A stretch of DNA of 64,000 nt. It comes from Fen-1298 sp963833465 (lineage in GTDB: Bacteria; Bacteroidota; Ignavibacteria; UBA10030). The notes beneath the pieces are model-generated. The model was not told where the DNA came from and did not search any database. It worked only from the letters and a program-made list of their open reading frames with translations. Below are positions 9,404-17,292 of this stretch, piece by piece (positions within the stretch are counted from its first letter, which is position 1; every line of letters begins with the position of its first letter). The translations under genes were made by a program, and so were the position numbers. Where the stretch lies: positions 124,001 through 188,000 of the forward strand of contig CAWHXW010000002.1 of assembly GCA_963833465.1 (NCBI GenBank). The letters run 5' to 3'.

Positions 9404-9808
9404 TTACTCTGTCCTGCGTTGACGTTCCGAGATTACTTGTTTATATACCTTCAGAACAAGTTCCGGGAGTTGGGACATATCCGACTTTCCCTTTACAAAA
9501 TAATCCTTTGCTCCCCATTTCCATGCTTCAAGAGCAATTTCTTCCGAACCATAACCCGTAATAATTATCACAGGAATATCCATCTTCATCCCATACATCC
9601 ATTGCAGTACATTGATACCGCTTGTTCCAGGCATTTTATAATCAAGCAACACAACATCATATTTATTTTTTTGGAGCAGACTTATAGCATCATCTCCCGT
9701 CTCGCAAGATTCGGTTGTGTGTCCACACCCTTTTAGTGTTTGTGTAAGAACAATACGATAGGTAGGTTCATCGTCTACAATAAGCACATTTAATAATTGT
9801 TCAGTCAT
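9404..9808 (-). CDS. Single-domain response regulator (CheY-like), copy 2
   Basis: 134 residues, receiver only. Acidic pair D12/D13, phosphoacceptor D56 in VLLDYKMP, T84 in ITGYGSEE and K106 in YFVKGK. As in its downstream neighbour, the Lys is followed by Gly rather than Pro, so this is a shared feature of the pair. The tail is rich in Arg and Gln. No kinase gene is adjacent, so these are orphan receivers. The 307-bp stretch upstream (9809-10115) is very AT-rich and I see no gene in it. Confidence 0.9.
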   Translation of the reverse strand: MTEQLLNVLIVDDEPTYRIVLTQTLKGCGHTTESCETGDDAISLLQKNKYDVVLLDYKMPGTSGINVLQWMYGMKMDIPVIIITGYGSEEIALEAWKWGAKDYFVKGKSDMSQLPELVLKVYKQVISERQRRTE

Positions 9809-10115
9809 ACAAACTCCAAATAATATTATGACAAATGATTATATATAAACTAAAAGATCTCTGCAACTAATTAAAATTAAAAGTAGAATAAATAGAAGTA
9901 ATTTTTGAAACTTTATCGGAATCCATATATTTATATGCGAATAAAAACAGATAAATTTTACAGAAACAGCTAAAAAAAGTGCACTTACAATTCATACATG
10001 AGAGATAAAATAAAACTAAAAATAATTTGATTTTCTAATATTGTTTAATTTAAAATGAATCCTTATTTAATTTTCAATCTGTTATCAAAATAAATGCTGC
10101 ACAACGATTTTTTTG

Positions 10116-11387
10116 TTAAACTGTTTTTGACCCTTTTCGAAAAATCCAAACACCGACTACTGCTACCAAAAGAACACCAAGTACAATTAGAATATATGTA
10201 AGCCATGTTGCGCCCGGCATAACAGATGAATGCCATTTATTAAATTTTGCTTCTATATTATTTTTCTGCACATCTGAGATTTTTTGCAATTCAATCAATG
10301 CTGGAAGCCAAGTTGCATTAAGATCGGTTTGCCATAAATTTTCGCTAAAGTTAGCGTAAAGCTTATAACTAGTGTTATTGGCTTGCTTGTTCACATTTTG
10401 AATCTGCTCATCAAAAAATATAATAAGGTTTGCTACAAACTCATCACTATTTTTAAACTCCTTTACGGTGAACCCTTTCTCTTTAAAAAGAGTATTGAGT
10501 GAACGCCACATCGCTCCATCAACTTCACTGTCCCAAGCTATAAGCATAGAATCGACCGCAGCAACTTCATTCTTTCTCGATTTCGCGCTTAAATAAAGAG
10601 ATGTAAGTTTCGGAGCTAATCCGTTCCATTGCGATTGAAATTGCTTCTGCTGCCGCACAAGGGTTACAAGATCACTGCCTTTAAGTTGAGTTGTTTTAAG
10701 AAATGCCACATTGTCTATAATAGATCTTTTAACATTACCGATGATACCGTGACGATCAATTTTGTTCAAGAGCCCTTGCTTTTCTACATCCTGCATGTCA
10801 CCAACATTTTTGTCGTATTGCATAAAAAGACTATCTGTAAGAGCAAAAATAAGCGCATCACGTTCCTGTAATCCTTGCCGTAATTTTACTATCATATTAC
10901 GAAGCGAATCTATTGGCGTTGTAGAATTAAAAAGATCACCAGAAAGGCTCTTTATATTCTGAGAAAGCTGTCCGACTTTAGCTATCAAAGTTTCATTCTC
11001 ATCTGTCAACTTCATTATTTGATCCGATAGCTCGCGGATTTTTACTTCCAATTCTGTTATGCGCACAATTTGACCTTCAATAATGCCGAGATCCCTTTGC
11101 CGAATTAGCAGTTTACCTCGAAGTTGTTCTATTGTTTTATCGTAGCCGTCCGGATAATTTGCTTTGTCTATTAACGCTTTATACTTATCGAATTCTTTTT
11201 CCGCTGCATCAATTGAAGTACTTGCTTCTGCACATTCCTGAACTGTTTTTGCTTGATCAATATCGTTCGCAATAGATTTTGTTATAGTTTGAAAATGTTG
11301 GATGACCGCATAATCCGATTTTTGCTGTGCAATAAGTACGAAGTTTATGATAACCAACAATATAATTATACGACTGATGGTTTTCAT
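10116..11387 (-). CDS. Coiled-coil protein with signal peptide and C-terminal membrane anchor
   Basis: 423 residues, family not recognised. An N-terminal hydrophobic segment (5-19) ending near IAQQ looks like a signal peptide. Residues about 85-200 are a long heptad-like coiled coil. The middle is helical and polar, with several Trp residues. A strong membrane helix near 395-415 is followed by a short basic tail (FRKGSKTV). The predicted topology puts most of the protein in the periplasm, anchored in the inner membrane by its C-terminus. Its start overlaps the stop of the lipoprotein gene by 4 nt (ATGA), so the two are translationally coupled and probably work together in the envelope. Substrate and function are unknown. 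Confidence 0.8.
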   Translation of the reverse strand: MKTISRIIILLVIINFVLIAQQKSDYAVIQHFQTITKSIANDIDQAKTVQECAEASTSIDAAEKEFDKYKALIDKANYPDGYDKTIEQLRGKLLIRQRDLGIIEGQIVRITELEVKIRELSDQIMKLTDENETLIAKVGQLSQNIKSLSGDLFNSTTPIDSLRNMIVKLRQGLQERDALIFALTDSLFMQYDKNVGDMQDVEKQGLLNKIDRHGIIGNVKRSIIDNVAFLKTTQLKGSDLVTLVRQQKQFQSQWNGLAPKLTSLYLSAKSRKNEVAAVDSMLIAWDSEVDGAMWRSLNTLFKEKGFTVKEFKNSDEFVANLIIFFDEQIQNVNKQANNTSYKLYANFSENLWQTDLNATWLPALIELQKISDVQKNNIEAKFNKWHSSVMPGATWLTYILIVLGVLLVAVVGVWIFRKGSKTV

Positions 11388-11842
11388 TTCTTTTCTCCTT
11401 CATAAACTCCATCTTTCGTCAGCAATATGGTTGGATTTTTTCCATCTACAATTTGAATGTAAGGTATTCGCTGGTTTAACGCTGGCTCACTTAACCCATT
11501 TTGTGCAACAGGAATTTTATTTTTTAGCTTCAAGCCATCTTCTGATTGTTCAAACACGTAAACATTTTTGAATTGAGCTGCCGTTACGAAATAAAATCCC
11601 TTACCATCACGAATCATACGTAGAGACACTTTTGAAATATTAACAGAATCTTGTGTTTCCGCAAAGAGAAGTTCTTTAACATTAAATGTAAAGCTGTAAC
11701 GTTCGTTCTTTACATTACCGTGCGCATCAACATTTAAGACACACTCGACGGGCCAAGCAAAATCACATGGTTTTAAAGTAAGGGACGAACATCCTGCAAT
11801 AATAAAAATAAATAATACTATTAGAATATGATTTACCTTCAT
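11384..11842 (-). CDS. Predicted lipoprotein of 152 residues
   Basis: The N-terminus has a hydrophobic stretch ending in the lipobox IIAGC (Cys18), so lipidation and membrane anchoring are expected. The rest is a short, mostly beta-type domain with no motif I recognise; it ends in a Lys/Glu-rich tail (GVYEGEKK). It is first in a two-gene unit, overlapping the coiled-coil protein by 4 nt. The 290 bp upstream (11843-12132) hold nothing I can identify. Function unknown. Confidence 0.8.
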   Translation of the reverse strand: MKVNHILIVLFIFIIAGCSSLTLKPCDFAWPVECVLNVDAHGNVKNERYSFTFNVKELLFAETQDSVNISKVSLRMIRDGKGFYFVTAAQFKNVYVFEQSEDGLKLKNKIPVAQNGLSEPALNQRIPYIQIVDGKNPTILLTKDGVYEGEKK

Positions 11843-12132
11843 ACCATCTCCATAATTTTAATGTAAATCAAACTTAACTTTATTAAGCAGAACCAATTTA
11901 TAAAAGGAAATTGTCGGATTCAAGTGCGATATCATAAAAAGCTTACTTTTAAGCTGTTGGATCGTTCATTCTGTTTAATTATCGTGTTCAAAATAGTTTG
12001 CATTTAATATGGCATCAATAAAAAATATTATTAATTTTTAAGATTACTGACTGATATATTGTTTCTAATGTTCTTATACGACATCATATAAGGCATTTTT
12101 CAATCTTGGTAAAATCCAGTACTCTGTGATTA

Positions 12133-12456
12133 TTATTTAATGGACGCGCGTAACTTCACTTTTAAATCGTGAATATGCTGGCGGATGTCTTTCAATTGTG
12201 CGTAATCTTTACTTGCTAAAGCGGCAGAACGTTTCTTTTTCAAATTCCGAATTTCCAGTTTCATTGAACTCTTACCAGTCATCTTTGCCTGGTGATGAAC
12301 ATGGCCTTCAATACCGAGAGCTATGCAAAGTGCAGGAACGAGTTTTTCTTTGTGCATCGTAATATGCCCGTGAACTGCTTCATGATCAATACCGTCGGCT
12401 ATCTTGCGCAGTTCAGCAACTGTCATTTTGTTGAGTTGTTCGTATGTATAAGCCAA
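12133..12456 (-). CDS. Small Rho-N/SAP-like domain protein
   Basis: 107 residues. Residues about 9-48 (MTVAELRKIADGID through LVPALCIALGI) fit the helix-loop-helix pattern of the Rho N-terminal/SAP-like nucleic-acid-binding fold. The linker is rich in His (HVHH) and Lys, and the C-terminus (70-107) is a charged helix (LEIRNLKKKRSAALASKD). I infer nucleic-acid binding. A role in transcription termination or nucleoid structure would be speculation. Stand-alone gene between two gaps without other genes. Confidence 0.75.
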   Translation of the reverse strand: MAYTYEQLNKMTVAELRKIADGIDHEAVHGHITMHKEKLVPALCIALGIEGHVHHQAKMTGKSSMKLEIRNLKKKRSAALASKDYAQLKDIRQHIHDLKVKLRASIK

Positions 12457-12527
12457 AGTACACCCTCCTATGTTAGATGATTACTCTACTATTATTATTT
12501 GATTATCTAACCACATTTTAAAATATT

Positions 12528-13085
12528 TCAGATTTTTTTAAGTACCGCTGAATGATTTCTATTGATATTCGGTAATTCTAATAGTTTCATTCCTCTGCTT
12601 TGCGCAATAAGAAGTGTTTTCTCGAATTCTGCTTTCGTAACACGCCCACTCGGCTCAGAAATCAATAATAGCCCGTCTTTTTTTAACGCTTGTATAATTT
12701 CTGTGAATAATTGTTTTTGGTCTGGTACTTCATGCACAACTGCGAATGTCAATGAAAAATCTATAACATTTGCGAGATCCTCAATTTGAAGCGAAGATTC
12801 ACTGCAAAGACGTGTTTCAATTCTTTCAAGAAGATGCACTCTCGAGGCGCGACGTCGGAGACTTTTCAACATTTTTTCTTGAAGATCAATGCAATAAATT
12901 CGTCCTCCATTTCCAACAAGTTTCGCCAGTGGTACGCTAAAAAATCCCATTCCTGGTCCAACTTCTAAAACTCTCATTCCTGGCTTTATATAAGGTTTAA
13001 GAATTTTTTCTGGATTTTGAAATAATTTACGAATTGGGCTCGCTAAAATATATCCAATGTACCAAGGACATACATGCTTTTCCAT
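12528..13085 (-). CDS. Class I SAM-dependent methyltransferase
   Basis: 185 residues with a Rossmann methyltransferase core. Motif I is VLEVGPGMGFFS (about 40-51), motif II carries the acidic residue in IYCIDLQEKML, and motif IV is FSLTFAVVHEV. After the core comes GLLLISEPSGRV. The N-terminus (HVCPWYIGYILASPIRKLF) precedes the core and is shared with small UbiE-like methyltransferases. The substrate cannot be told from sequence. It lies downstream of carB2 in the same direction after 120 bp, probably as its own unit. Confidence 0.82.
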   Translation of the reverse strand: MEKHVCPWYIGYILASPIRKLFQNPEKILKPYIKPGMRVLEVGPGMGFFSVPLAKLVGNGGRIYCIDLQEKMLKSLRRRASRVHLLERIETRLCSESSLQIEDLANVIDFSLTFAVVHEVPDQKQLFTEIIQALKKDGLLLISEPSGRVTKAEFEKTLLIAQSRGMKLLELPNINRNHSAVLKKI

Positions 13086-13205
13086 TTTATTCTATCTATA
13101 ATATTTTTAAAGATTTTTAACCCTAATAAATATTCTTGCAGCAGAATGTCTTTGACCTAAAATATATAATACTAATTTTTCTGTTACTCTTCATTTAAAA
13201 ATTTT

Positions 13206-14699
13206 CTAACAAACGCTCTCTTTTAAATATTCCTGCAGGCTTTTTACTGATAAACCGCCTTCTTTTTCTTTTTGGATTGCTTTTACAGCTGTAGCAGCTG
13301 CCGAAAGCGTAGTAATGAACGCAACTTTGTTTTCCAAAGCTGCCCATCCAATAGCATATTCGTCGTACCGGGAAGTTTCACCAAGCGGTGTGTTGATAAC
13401 CAGCTGAATCTTTCCATTTTTAATTAGATCCACTGAATTCGGCCGGCGTTCTTTCACCTTGAAAACCTGTTCGCACGGAATTCCATTCAAGGTAAAAAAT
13501 GCTGCAGTTCCTTCAGTTGCGATAAGTGAAAATCCGAGCGCTCGTAAATCCCGCGCTATATTAAGCGTTATCTCAGTTTTATCATTATTGTTCACGCTAA
13601 AAAACACTGTCCCTTCTATCGGCAGTGCGTTGCTTGCTGCAATCTGTGATTTAGCGATAGACGCACCGAAGCTATCGGATATTCCCATTACTTCGCCGGT
13701 GGAGCGCATCTCAGGACCAAGAAAAACTCGCGTTCTCGGAAATTTTGCAAACGGAAACACCGCTTCCTTTACAGAAATGTGTTTTACTTTTCGGAAGTCG
13801 AAATCTTTGCAGCCAAGTTCTTCTAATGTTCTTCCAACCATAACTTTTGCAGCAATCTTTGCAAGCGGTAGACCAGTTGCTTTACTTACAAACGGCACCG
13901 TACGTGATGCTCGTGGATTTACCTCCAGCACATAAACAACTTCATCTTTAATAGCATATTGAACGTTCATTAATCCGACAACTTTCAGCGCCTTTGCCAA
14001 TTTTACCGTCGTGTTGATCATTTCATTGAGATTTTTTTCAGAGATCATATATGGCGGAAGTACACAACTGCTGTCACCGGAATGAATACCAGCTTCTTCA
14101 ATGTGTTCCATAACACCGCCAATCATTACATCTTTGCCGTCGCACACGCAGTCTACGTCATATTCAAATGCGTCTTCAAGAAATCGATCAATAAGCACTG
14201 GGTGATCTGGTGAAACATCAACAGCTTTCTTCATATATTCACGCAATGCATCTTTTGTGTAGCAAACTTCCATTGCGCGGCCTCCAAGTACGTATGATGG
14301 ACGCACAAGCACCGGAAAACTAATTTGTTCAGCGACGAGCACCGCGTTGTTCACAGTATAAGCTGTGCCGTATTTTGGATGCTGAATATTATTTCGCCTG
14401 AGAAGTGCTCCGAATCTCTCGCGGTCTTCTGCAAGATCAATTCCTTCAGGAGATGTTCCGAGAATTTTTACACCATTTTGATCCAACGCTTTTGCTATCT
14501 TTAATGGTGTTTGTCCGCCAAACGCAACGATAATACCGTCCGGCTGTTCTTGATCGCAAATATTAAGCACATCTTCGAGTGTAAGCGGTTCAAAATATAA
14601 TTTATCTGTCGTGTCATAATCTGTTGAAACAGTTTCCGGATTACAATTGATCATAATAGTTTCAAAGCCTTCTTCGCGAAGAGCCATTACGCCATGCAC
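13206..14699 (-). CDS. carB: CarB C-terminal half, main part (carbamoyl phosphate domain and allosteric domain), frameshifted
   Basis: Second ATP-grasp domain of carbamoyl phosphate synthase large subunit, which phosphorylates carbamate, followed by the MGS-like allosteric domain (VFFSVNNNDKTE to the end). Motifs include NCNPETVSTDYD, FGGQTPLKIAKAL, LVRPSYVLGGRAMEV and VYVLEVNPRASRTVPF. The GTG start at 14699 is only where an open frame can begin. Coding homology continues upstream in the same frame through GGGPNRIGQGIEFDYCC to about 14762, where it meets the end of the other frame. Removing one T from the T6 run 14763-14768 (an A6 run on the coding strand) would join the two into a 609-codon carB2. 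Pathway: pyrimidine and arginine synthesis. carA is not in the window. Confidence 0.88.
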   Translation of the reverse strand: MHGVMALREEGFETIMINCNPETVSTDYDTTDKLYFEPLTLEDVLNICDQEQPDGIIVAFGGQTPLKIAKALDQNGVKILGTSPEGIDLAEDRERFGALLRRNNIQHPKYGTAYTVNNAVLVAEQISFPVLVRPSYVLGGRAMEVCYTKDALREYMKKAVDVSPDHPVLIDRFLEDAFEYDVDCVCDGKDVMIGGVMEHIEEAGIHSGDSSCVLPPYMISEKNLNEMINTTVKLAKALKVVGLMNVQYAIKDEVVYVLEVNPRASRTVPFVSKATGLPLAKIAAKVMVGRTLEELGCKDFDFRKVKHISVKEAVFPFAKFPRTRVFLGPEMRSTGEVMGISDSFGASIAKSQIAASNALPIEGTVFFSVNNNDKTEITLNIARDLRALGFSLIATEGTAAFFTLNGIPCEQVFKVKERRPNSVDLIKNGKIQLVINTPLGETSRYDEYAIGWAALENKVAFITTLSAAATAVKAIQKEKEGGLSVKSLQEYLKESVC

Positions 14700-14715
14700 A
14701 CAACAATAATCGAAT

Positions 14716-15033
14716 TCAATTCCCTGTCCTATTCGGTTCGGCCCGCCTCCGAGAATGATTACTTTTTTCTTTGTAACTTTTTATGGATTCATTTTCCCGT
14801 TCATACGTAGAGTAGTGGTACGGTGTCGAAGCCGCAAATTCTGCTGCACAAGTATCTACGGTCTTATAAACCGGTATTACATCCATCTTCTTTCGCATCA
14901 TTCGTACAGCTGCTTCATTCATCCCCCAAATTTCGGCTAACTGCCGGTCAGAGAAACCGTACTCTTTTGCTTTCCGAATAATTTCCGGAGTTATTTTCGC
15001 CGCTGCTTCATTTTTTTCTTTACTTAACTTCAC
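14716..15033 (-). CDS. carB: CarB C-terminal half, 5' part (oligomerisation domain), frameshifted
   Basis: This piece matches the CarB oligomerisation domain: IRKAKEYGFSDRQLAEIWG, VIPVYKTVDTCAAEF and TPYHYSTYE are close to the Escherichia coli enzyme. It begins at GTG 15033, overlapping the end of the Spy-like gene by 14 nt. The last 17 or so residues (from about SNHSRRRAEP) are out of frame. The correct continuation VIILGGGPNRIGQG is in another frame, reached by deleting one A from the A6 run at 14763-14768 (coding strand). Full carB2 would therefore be 13206-15033, 1828 nt (609 codons plus one base). The split from carB1 falls inside the oligomerisation domain. Confidence 0.85.
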   Translation of the reverse strand: MKLSKEKNEAAAKITPEIIRKAKEYGFSDRQLAEIWGMNEAAVRMMRKKMDVIPVYKTVDTCAAEFAASTPYHYSTYERENESIKSYKEKSNHSRRRAEPNRTGN

Positions 15034-15499
15034 TTGTCTTTAATTCCTTCAGTCTTTCCCATTGTTTAGGCGATAAGATTTGTTTTTCTTTTAAATATAT
15101 TTGCAGGTGCATAAAACGTAAGTCGGCTCGCATCTTCCCTATTTGTTCCAATTTAATCCGTAAAGTTTTGTCATTAATCGCTCCTGATTCAAAAAGTTTT
15201 TCTAATTCTACTTCTGCATCAATAATCTCCTGTCCTTTTACAGTCGTTGAAACTTGCAGATTTGTCAGCATTTCATCAATTTTTCTAAGTTGATCTTTTG
15301 TTAATCCAAGCTGCTCTTTAAACGAAATAATTTTTTTCGGAACAGGAAAACCATTTCGCTCAGCCACCGACGTTTGTCCATTTAGTTCTCCTTTCAACAA
15401 TTGATCTTTATCTGGCGGAATAGTGTCTTGAGAATATGCAGTTATAGTAATTACAGATAAAAATAATATTAATGGAAAACTAATCTTTAGTGTTTTCAT
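15020..15499 (-). CDS. Spy/CpxP-like periplasmic protein with LTXXQ motifs, nested within split carB
   Basis: 159 residues. A signal peptide (1-23, ending AYSQ) targets it to the periplasm. The mature part is helical and Lys/Glu-rich, with LGLTKDQLRKI and, near the C-terminus, LSPKQWERL: the paired LT-x-x-Q pattern of Spy/CpxP and related heavy-metal-sensing or chaperone proteins. It starts 28 bp after the stop of carB1 and overlaps the start of carB2 by 14 nt, so all three are very likely one transcript, with carB2 translation depending on this gene. A periplasmic protein has no known link to carbamoyl phosphate synthesis; I infer that it was inserted when carB was split. Function by family only. 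Confidence 0.8.
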   Translation of the reverse strand: MKTLKISFPLILFLSVITITAYSQDTIPPDKDQLLKGELNGQTSVAERNGFPVPKKIISFKEQLGLTKDQLRKIDEMLTNLQVSTTVKGQEIIDAEVELEKLFESGAINDKTLRIKLEQIGKMRADLRFMHLQIYLKEKQILSPKQWERLKELKTSEVK

Positions 15500-15527
15500 A
15501 TAATATTCCTTTTTACGAAGACACTGA

Positions 15528-17000
15528 TTATGCCCTGTACGAATATAATTCTTCTTCTAAATCCACAATTTGTTTAATGTTGTACAAGAACCACGGGTCG
15601 ATACCGGATGCATGAAATAATTCGTCAATCGCTAAACCAAGCTGGAAACCATAACGGAGGAAGAAAATATTGTGCGGCCGTGGAATTTTAATTCTATCTA
15701 AAACTTTTCGTTTCCATTCGATTTTTTCTGCATCTGATAATTCGCGAATATTCACGATATCTTTTCCGTCCGCACCAAGACCAAAGCGCCCTTGTTCCAA
15801 AGAACGGAGTGCTTTTTGCAGCGCTTCTTTGAATGTTCGTCCAATTGACATGACTTCGCCGACAGATTTCATCTGCACGCCAAGCGTGTCATCCACACCT
15901 TTGAATTTTTCAAAATCCCAGCGCGGAATTTTAACGACACAGTAATCAATCGTCGGCTCAAATGAAGCAGGAGTCAGTTTAGTGATGTCGTTTGGAATTT
16001 CATCAAGAGTGTAACCGACGGCGAGTAAAGCCGCAATTTTTGCAATAGGAAATCCGGTAGCTTTTGATGCAAGCGCAGAAGAACGAGATACTCGCGGGTT
16101 CATTTCAATCACCAGTACCTGTCCGTTTTTAGGATTGACGGCAAATTGAATATTCGAACCGCCGGTTTCTACGCCGATTTCACGAATAATTTTTAGTGAA
16201 GCATCCCGCAATTGTTGATATTCTTTGTCGGTAAGAGTCTGCGCCGGTGCAACAGTTATTGAATCGCCCGTGTGTACACCCATAGGATCAAAGTTTTCAA
16301 TCGAACAAATGACGACTACATTATCCTTCAAATCACGCATCACTTCCAATTCGTATTCCTTCCATCCAATCACCGATTCTTCAATAAGAACCTGATGTAT
16401 TGGACTGCTGGTCAGCCCATGAATTACTTTGGTTTGAAACTCTTCGATATTGTAAGCCGTGCCTCCTCCAGTTCCACCAAGTGTGAATGAGGGACGTATG
16501 ATAAGTGGAAATCCAATTTGATTGGCTATCTTCAGCGCTTCATCAAATGAATGCACAAATCCACCTCTTGCGCTTTGAAGTCCGGCTCGATCCATTGCTG
16601 CACGGAACAATTCCCTATCTTCTGCTTTTTTTATTGCTTCAAGTTTAGCACCTATTAATTCTACATTGTATTTCTTCAATACACCGCTTTCCGCCAACTC
16701 AACTGCCACATTGAGAGCTGTCTGACCGCCCATTGTCGGAAGTATAACATCCGGCAGTTCTTTCTCAATAATTTTTTCTACGAATTCCGGAGTAATGGGT
16801 TCAATATAAGTGGCATCGGCAAATTCTGGATCAGTCATAATTGTTGCAGGATTACTATTAACTAAAACGACTCTGTAGCCTTCCTGCCTAAGAACACGGC
16901 ATGCTTGAGTTCCGGAATAATCAAACTCACAAGCCTGTCCAATAACAATTGGTCCAGAACCAATAATAAGTATGGAATGAATATCAGTTCGCTTGGGCAA
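15528..17000 (-). CDS. carB: CarB N-terminal half (carboxyphosphate domain)
   Basis: 490 residues covering the first ATP-grasp domain, which makes carboxyphosphate from bicarbonate and ATP, plus the start of the oligomerisation domain. Visible motifs: IIGSGPIVIGQACEFDYSG at the N-terminus, VNSNPATIMTDP, PTMGGQTALN, RPSFTLGGTGGG, and VIEMNPRVSRSSALASKATG. It stops at LEEELYSYRA, where single-chain CarB (about 1,070 residues) would continue into KAKEYGFS. The stop is real in this frame, and the continuation is found 500 bp further on after the Spy-like gene. Split CarB is known in some archaea and in Aquifex. No frameshift is seen in this half. Confidence 0.93.
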   Translation of the reverse strand: MPKRTDIHSILIIGSGPIVIGQACEFDYSGTQACRVLRQEGYRVVLVNSNPATIMTDPEFADATYIEPITPEFVEKIIEKELPDVILPTMGGQTALNVAVELAESGVLKKYNVELIGAKLEAIKKAEDRELFRAAMDRAGLQSARGGFVHSFDEALKIANQIGFPLIIRPSFTLGGTGGGTAYNIEEFQTKVIHGLTSSPIHQVLIEESVIGWKEYELEVMRDLKDNVVVICSIENFDPMGVHTGDSITVAPAQTLTDKEYQQLRDASLKIIREIGVETGGSNIQFAVNPKNGQVLVIEMNPRVSRSSALASKATGFPIAKIAALLAVGYTLDEIPNDITKLTPASFEPTIDYCVVKIPRWDFEKFKGVDDTLGVQMKSVGEVMSIGRTFKEALQKALRSLEQGRFGLGADGKDIVNIRELSDAEKIEWKRKVLDRIKIPRPHNIFFLRYGFQLGLAIDELFHASGIDPWFLYNIKQIVDLEEELYSYRA

Positions 17001-17221
17001 TTCCTTTTAGATTCTCCTTTATATTTTTTTAATATAGATAGAACTCTTCATTCATTCAAATGAAATTTTCCTCATGTAAAGGATTGCGTACGTACTGCAA
17101 AATCAAATAAATAAAGTATTTAGTTCATGCCTGAACGATCTTGTTCGATTATATAAGAAACATTTTAAAATTCACCAAAGTTTAAATGCATCTCCTTCTG
17201 TCTGGAAAAGTATTTCAATGC

Positions 17222-17249
17222 TTGTCTGCCAAACTTTTTTTTGTATATT
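17222..17249 (+). promoter_or_regulatory. Predicted sigma-70 type promoter for aconitase
   Basis: TTGTCT (17222-17227), 16-bp spacer containing a T8 run, TATATT (17244-17249), 43 bp upstream of ATG 17293. The same spacing and -10 box occur upstream of the GT-C/TPR genes. Prediction only. Confidence 0.4.
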
Positions 17250-17292
17250 AAGAGTATGAAAAAACTTTATTGCATATAGATATAAGTGCTTA

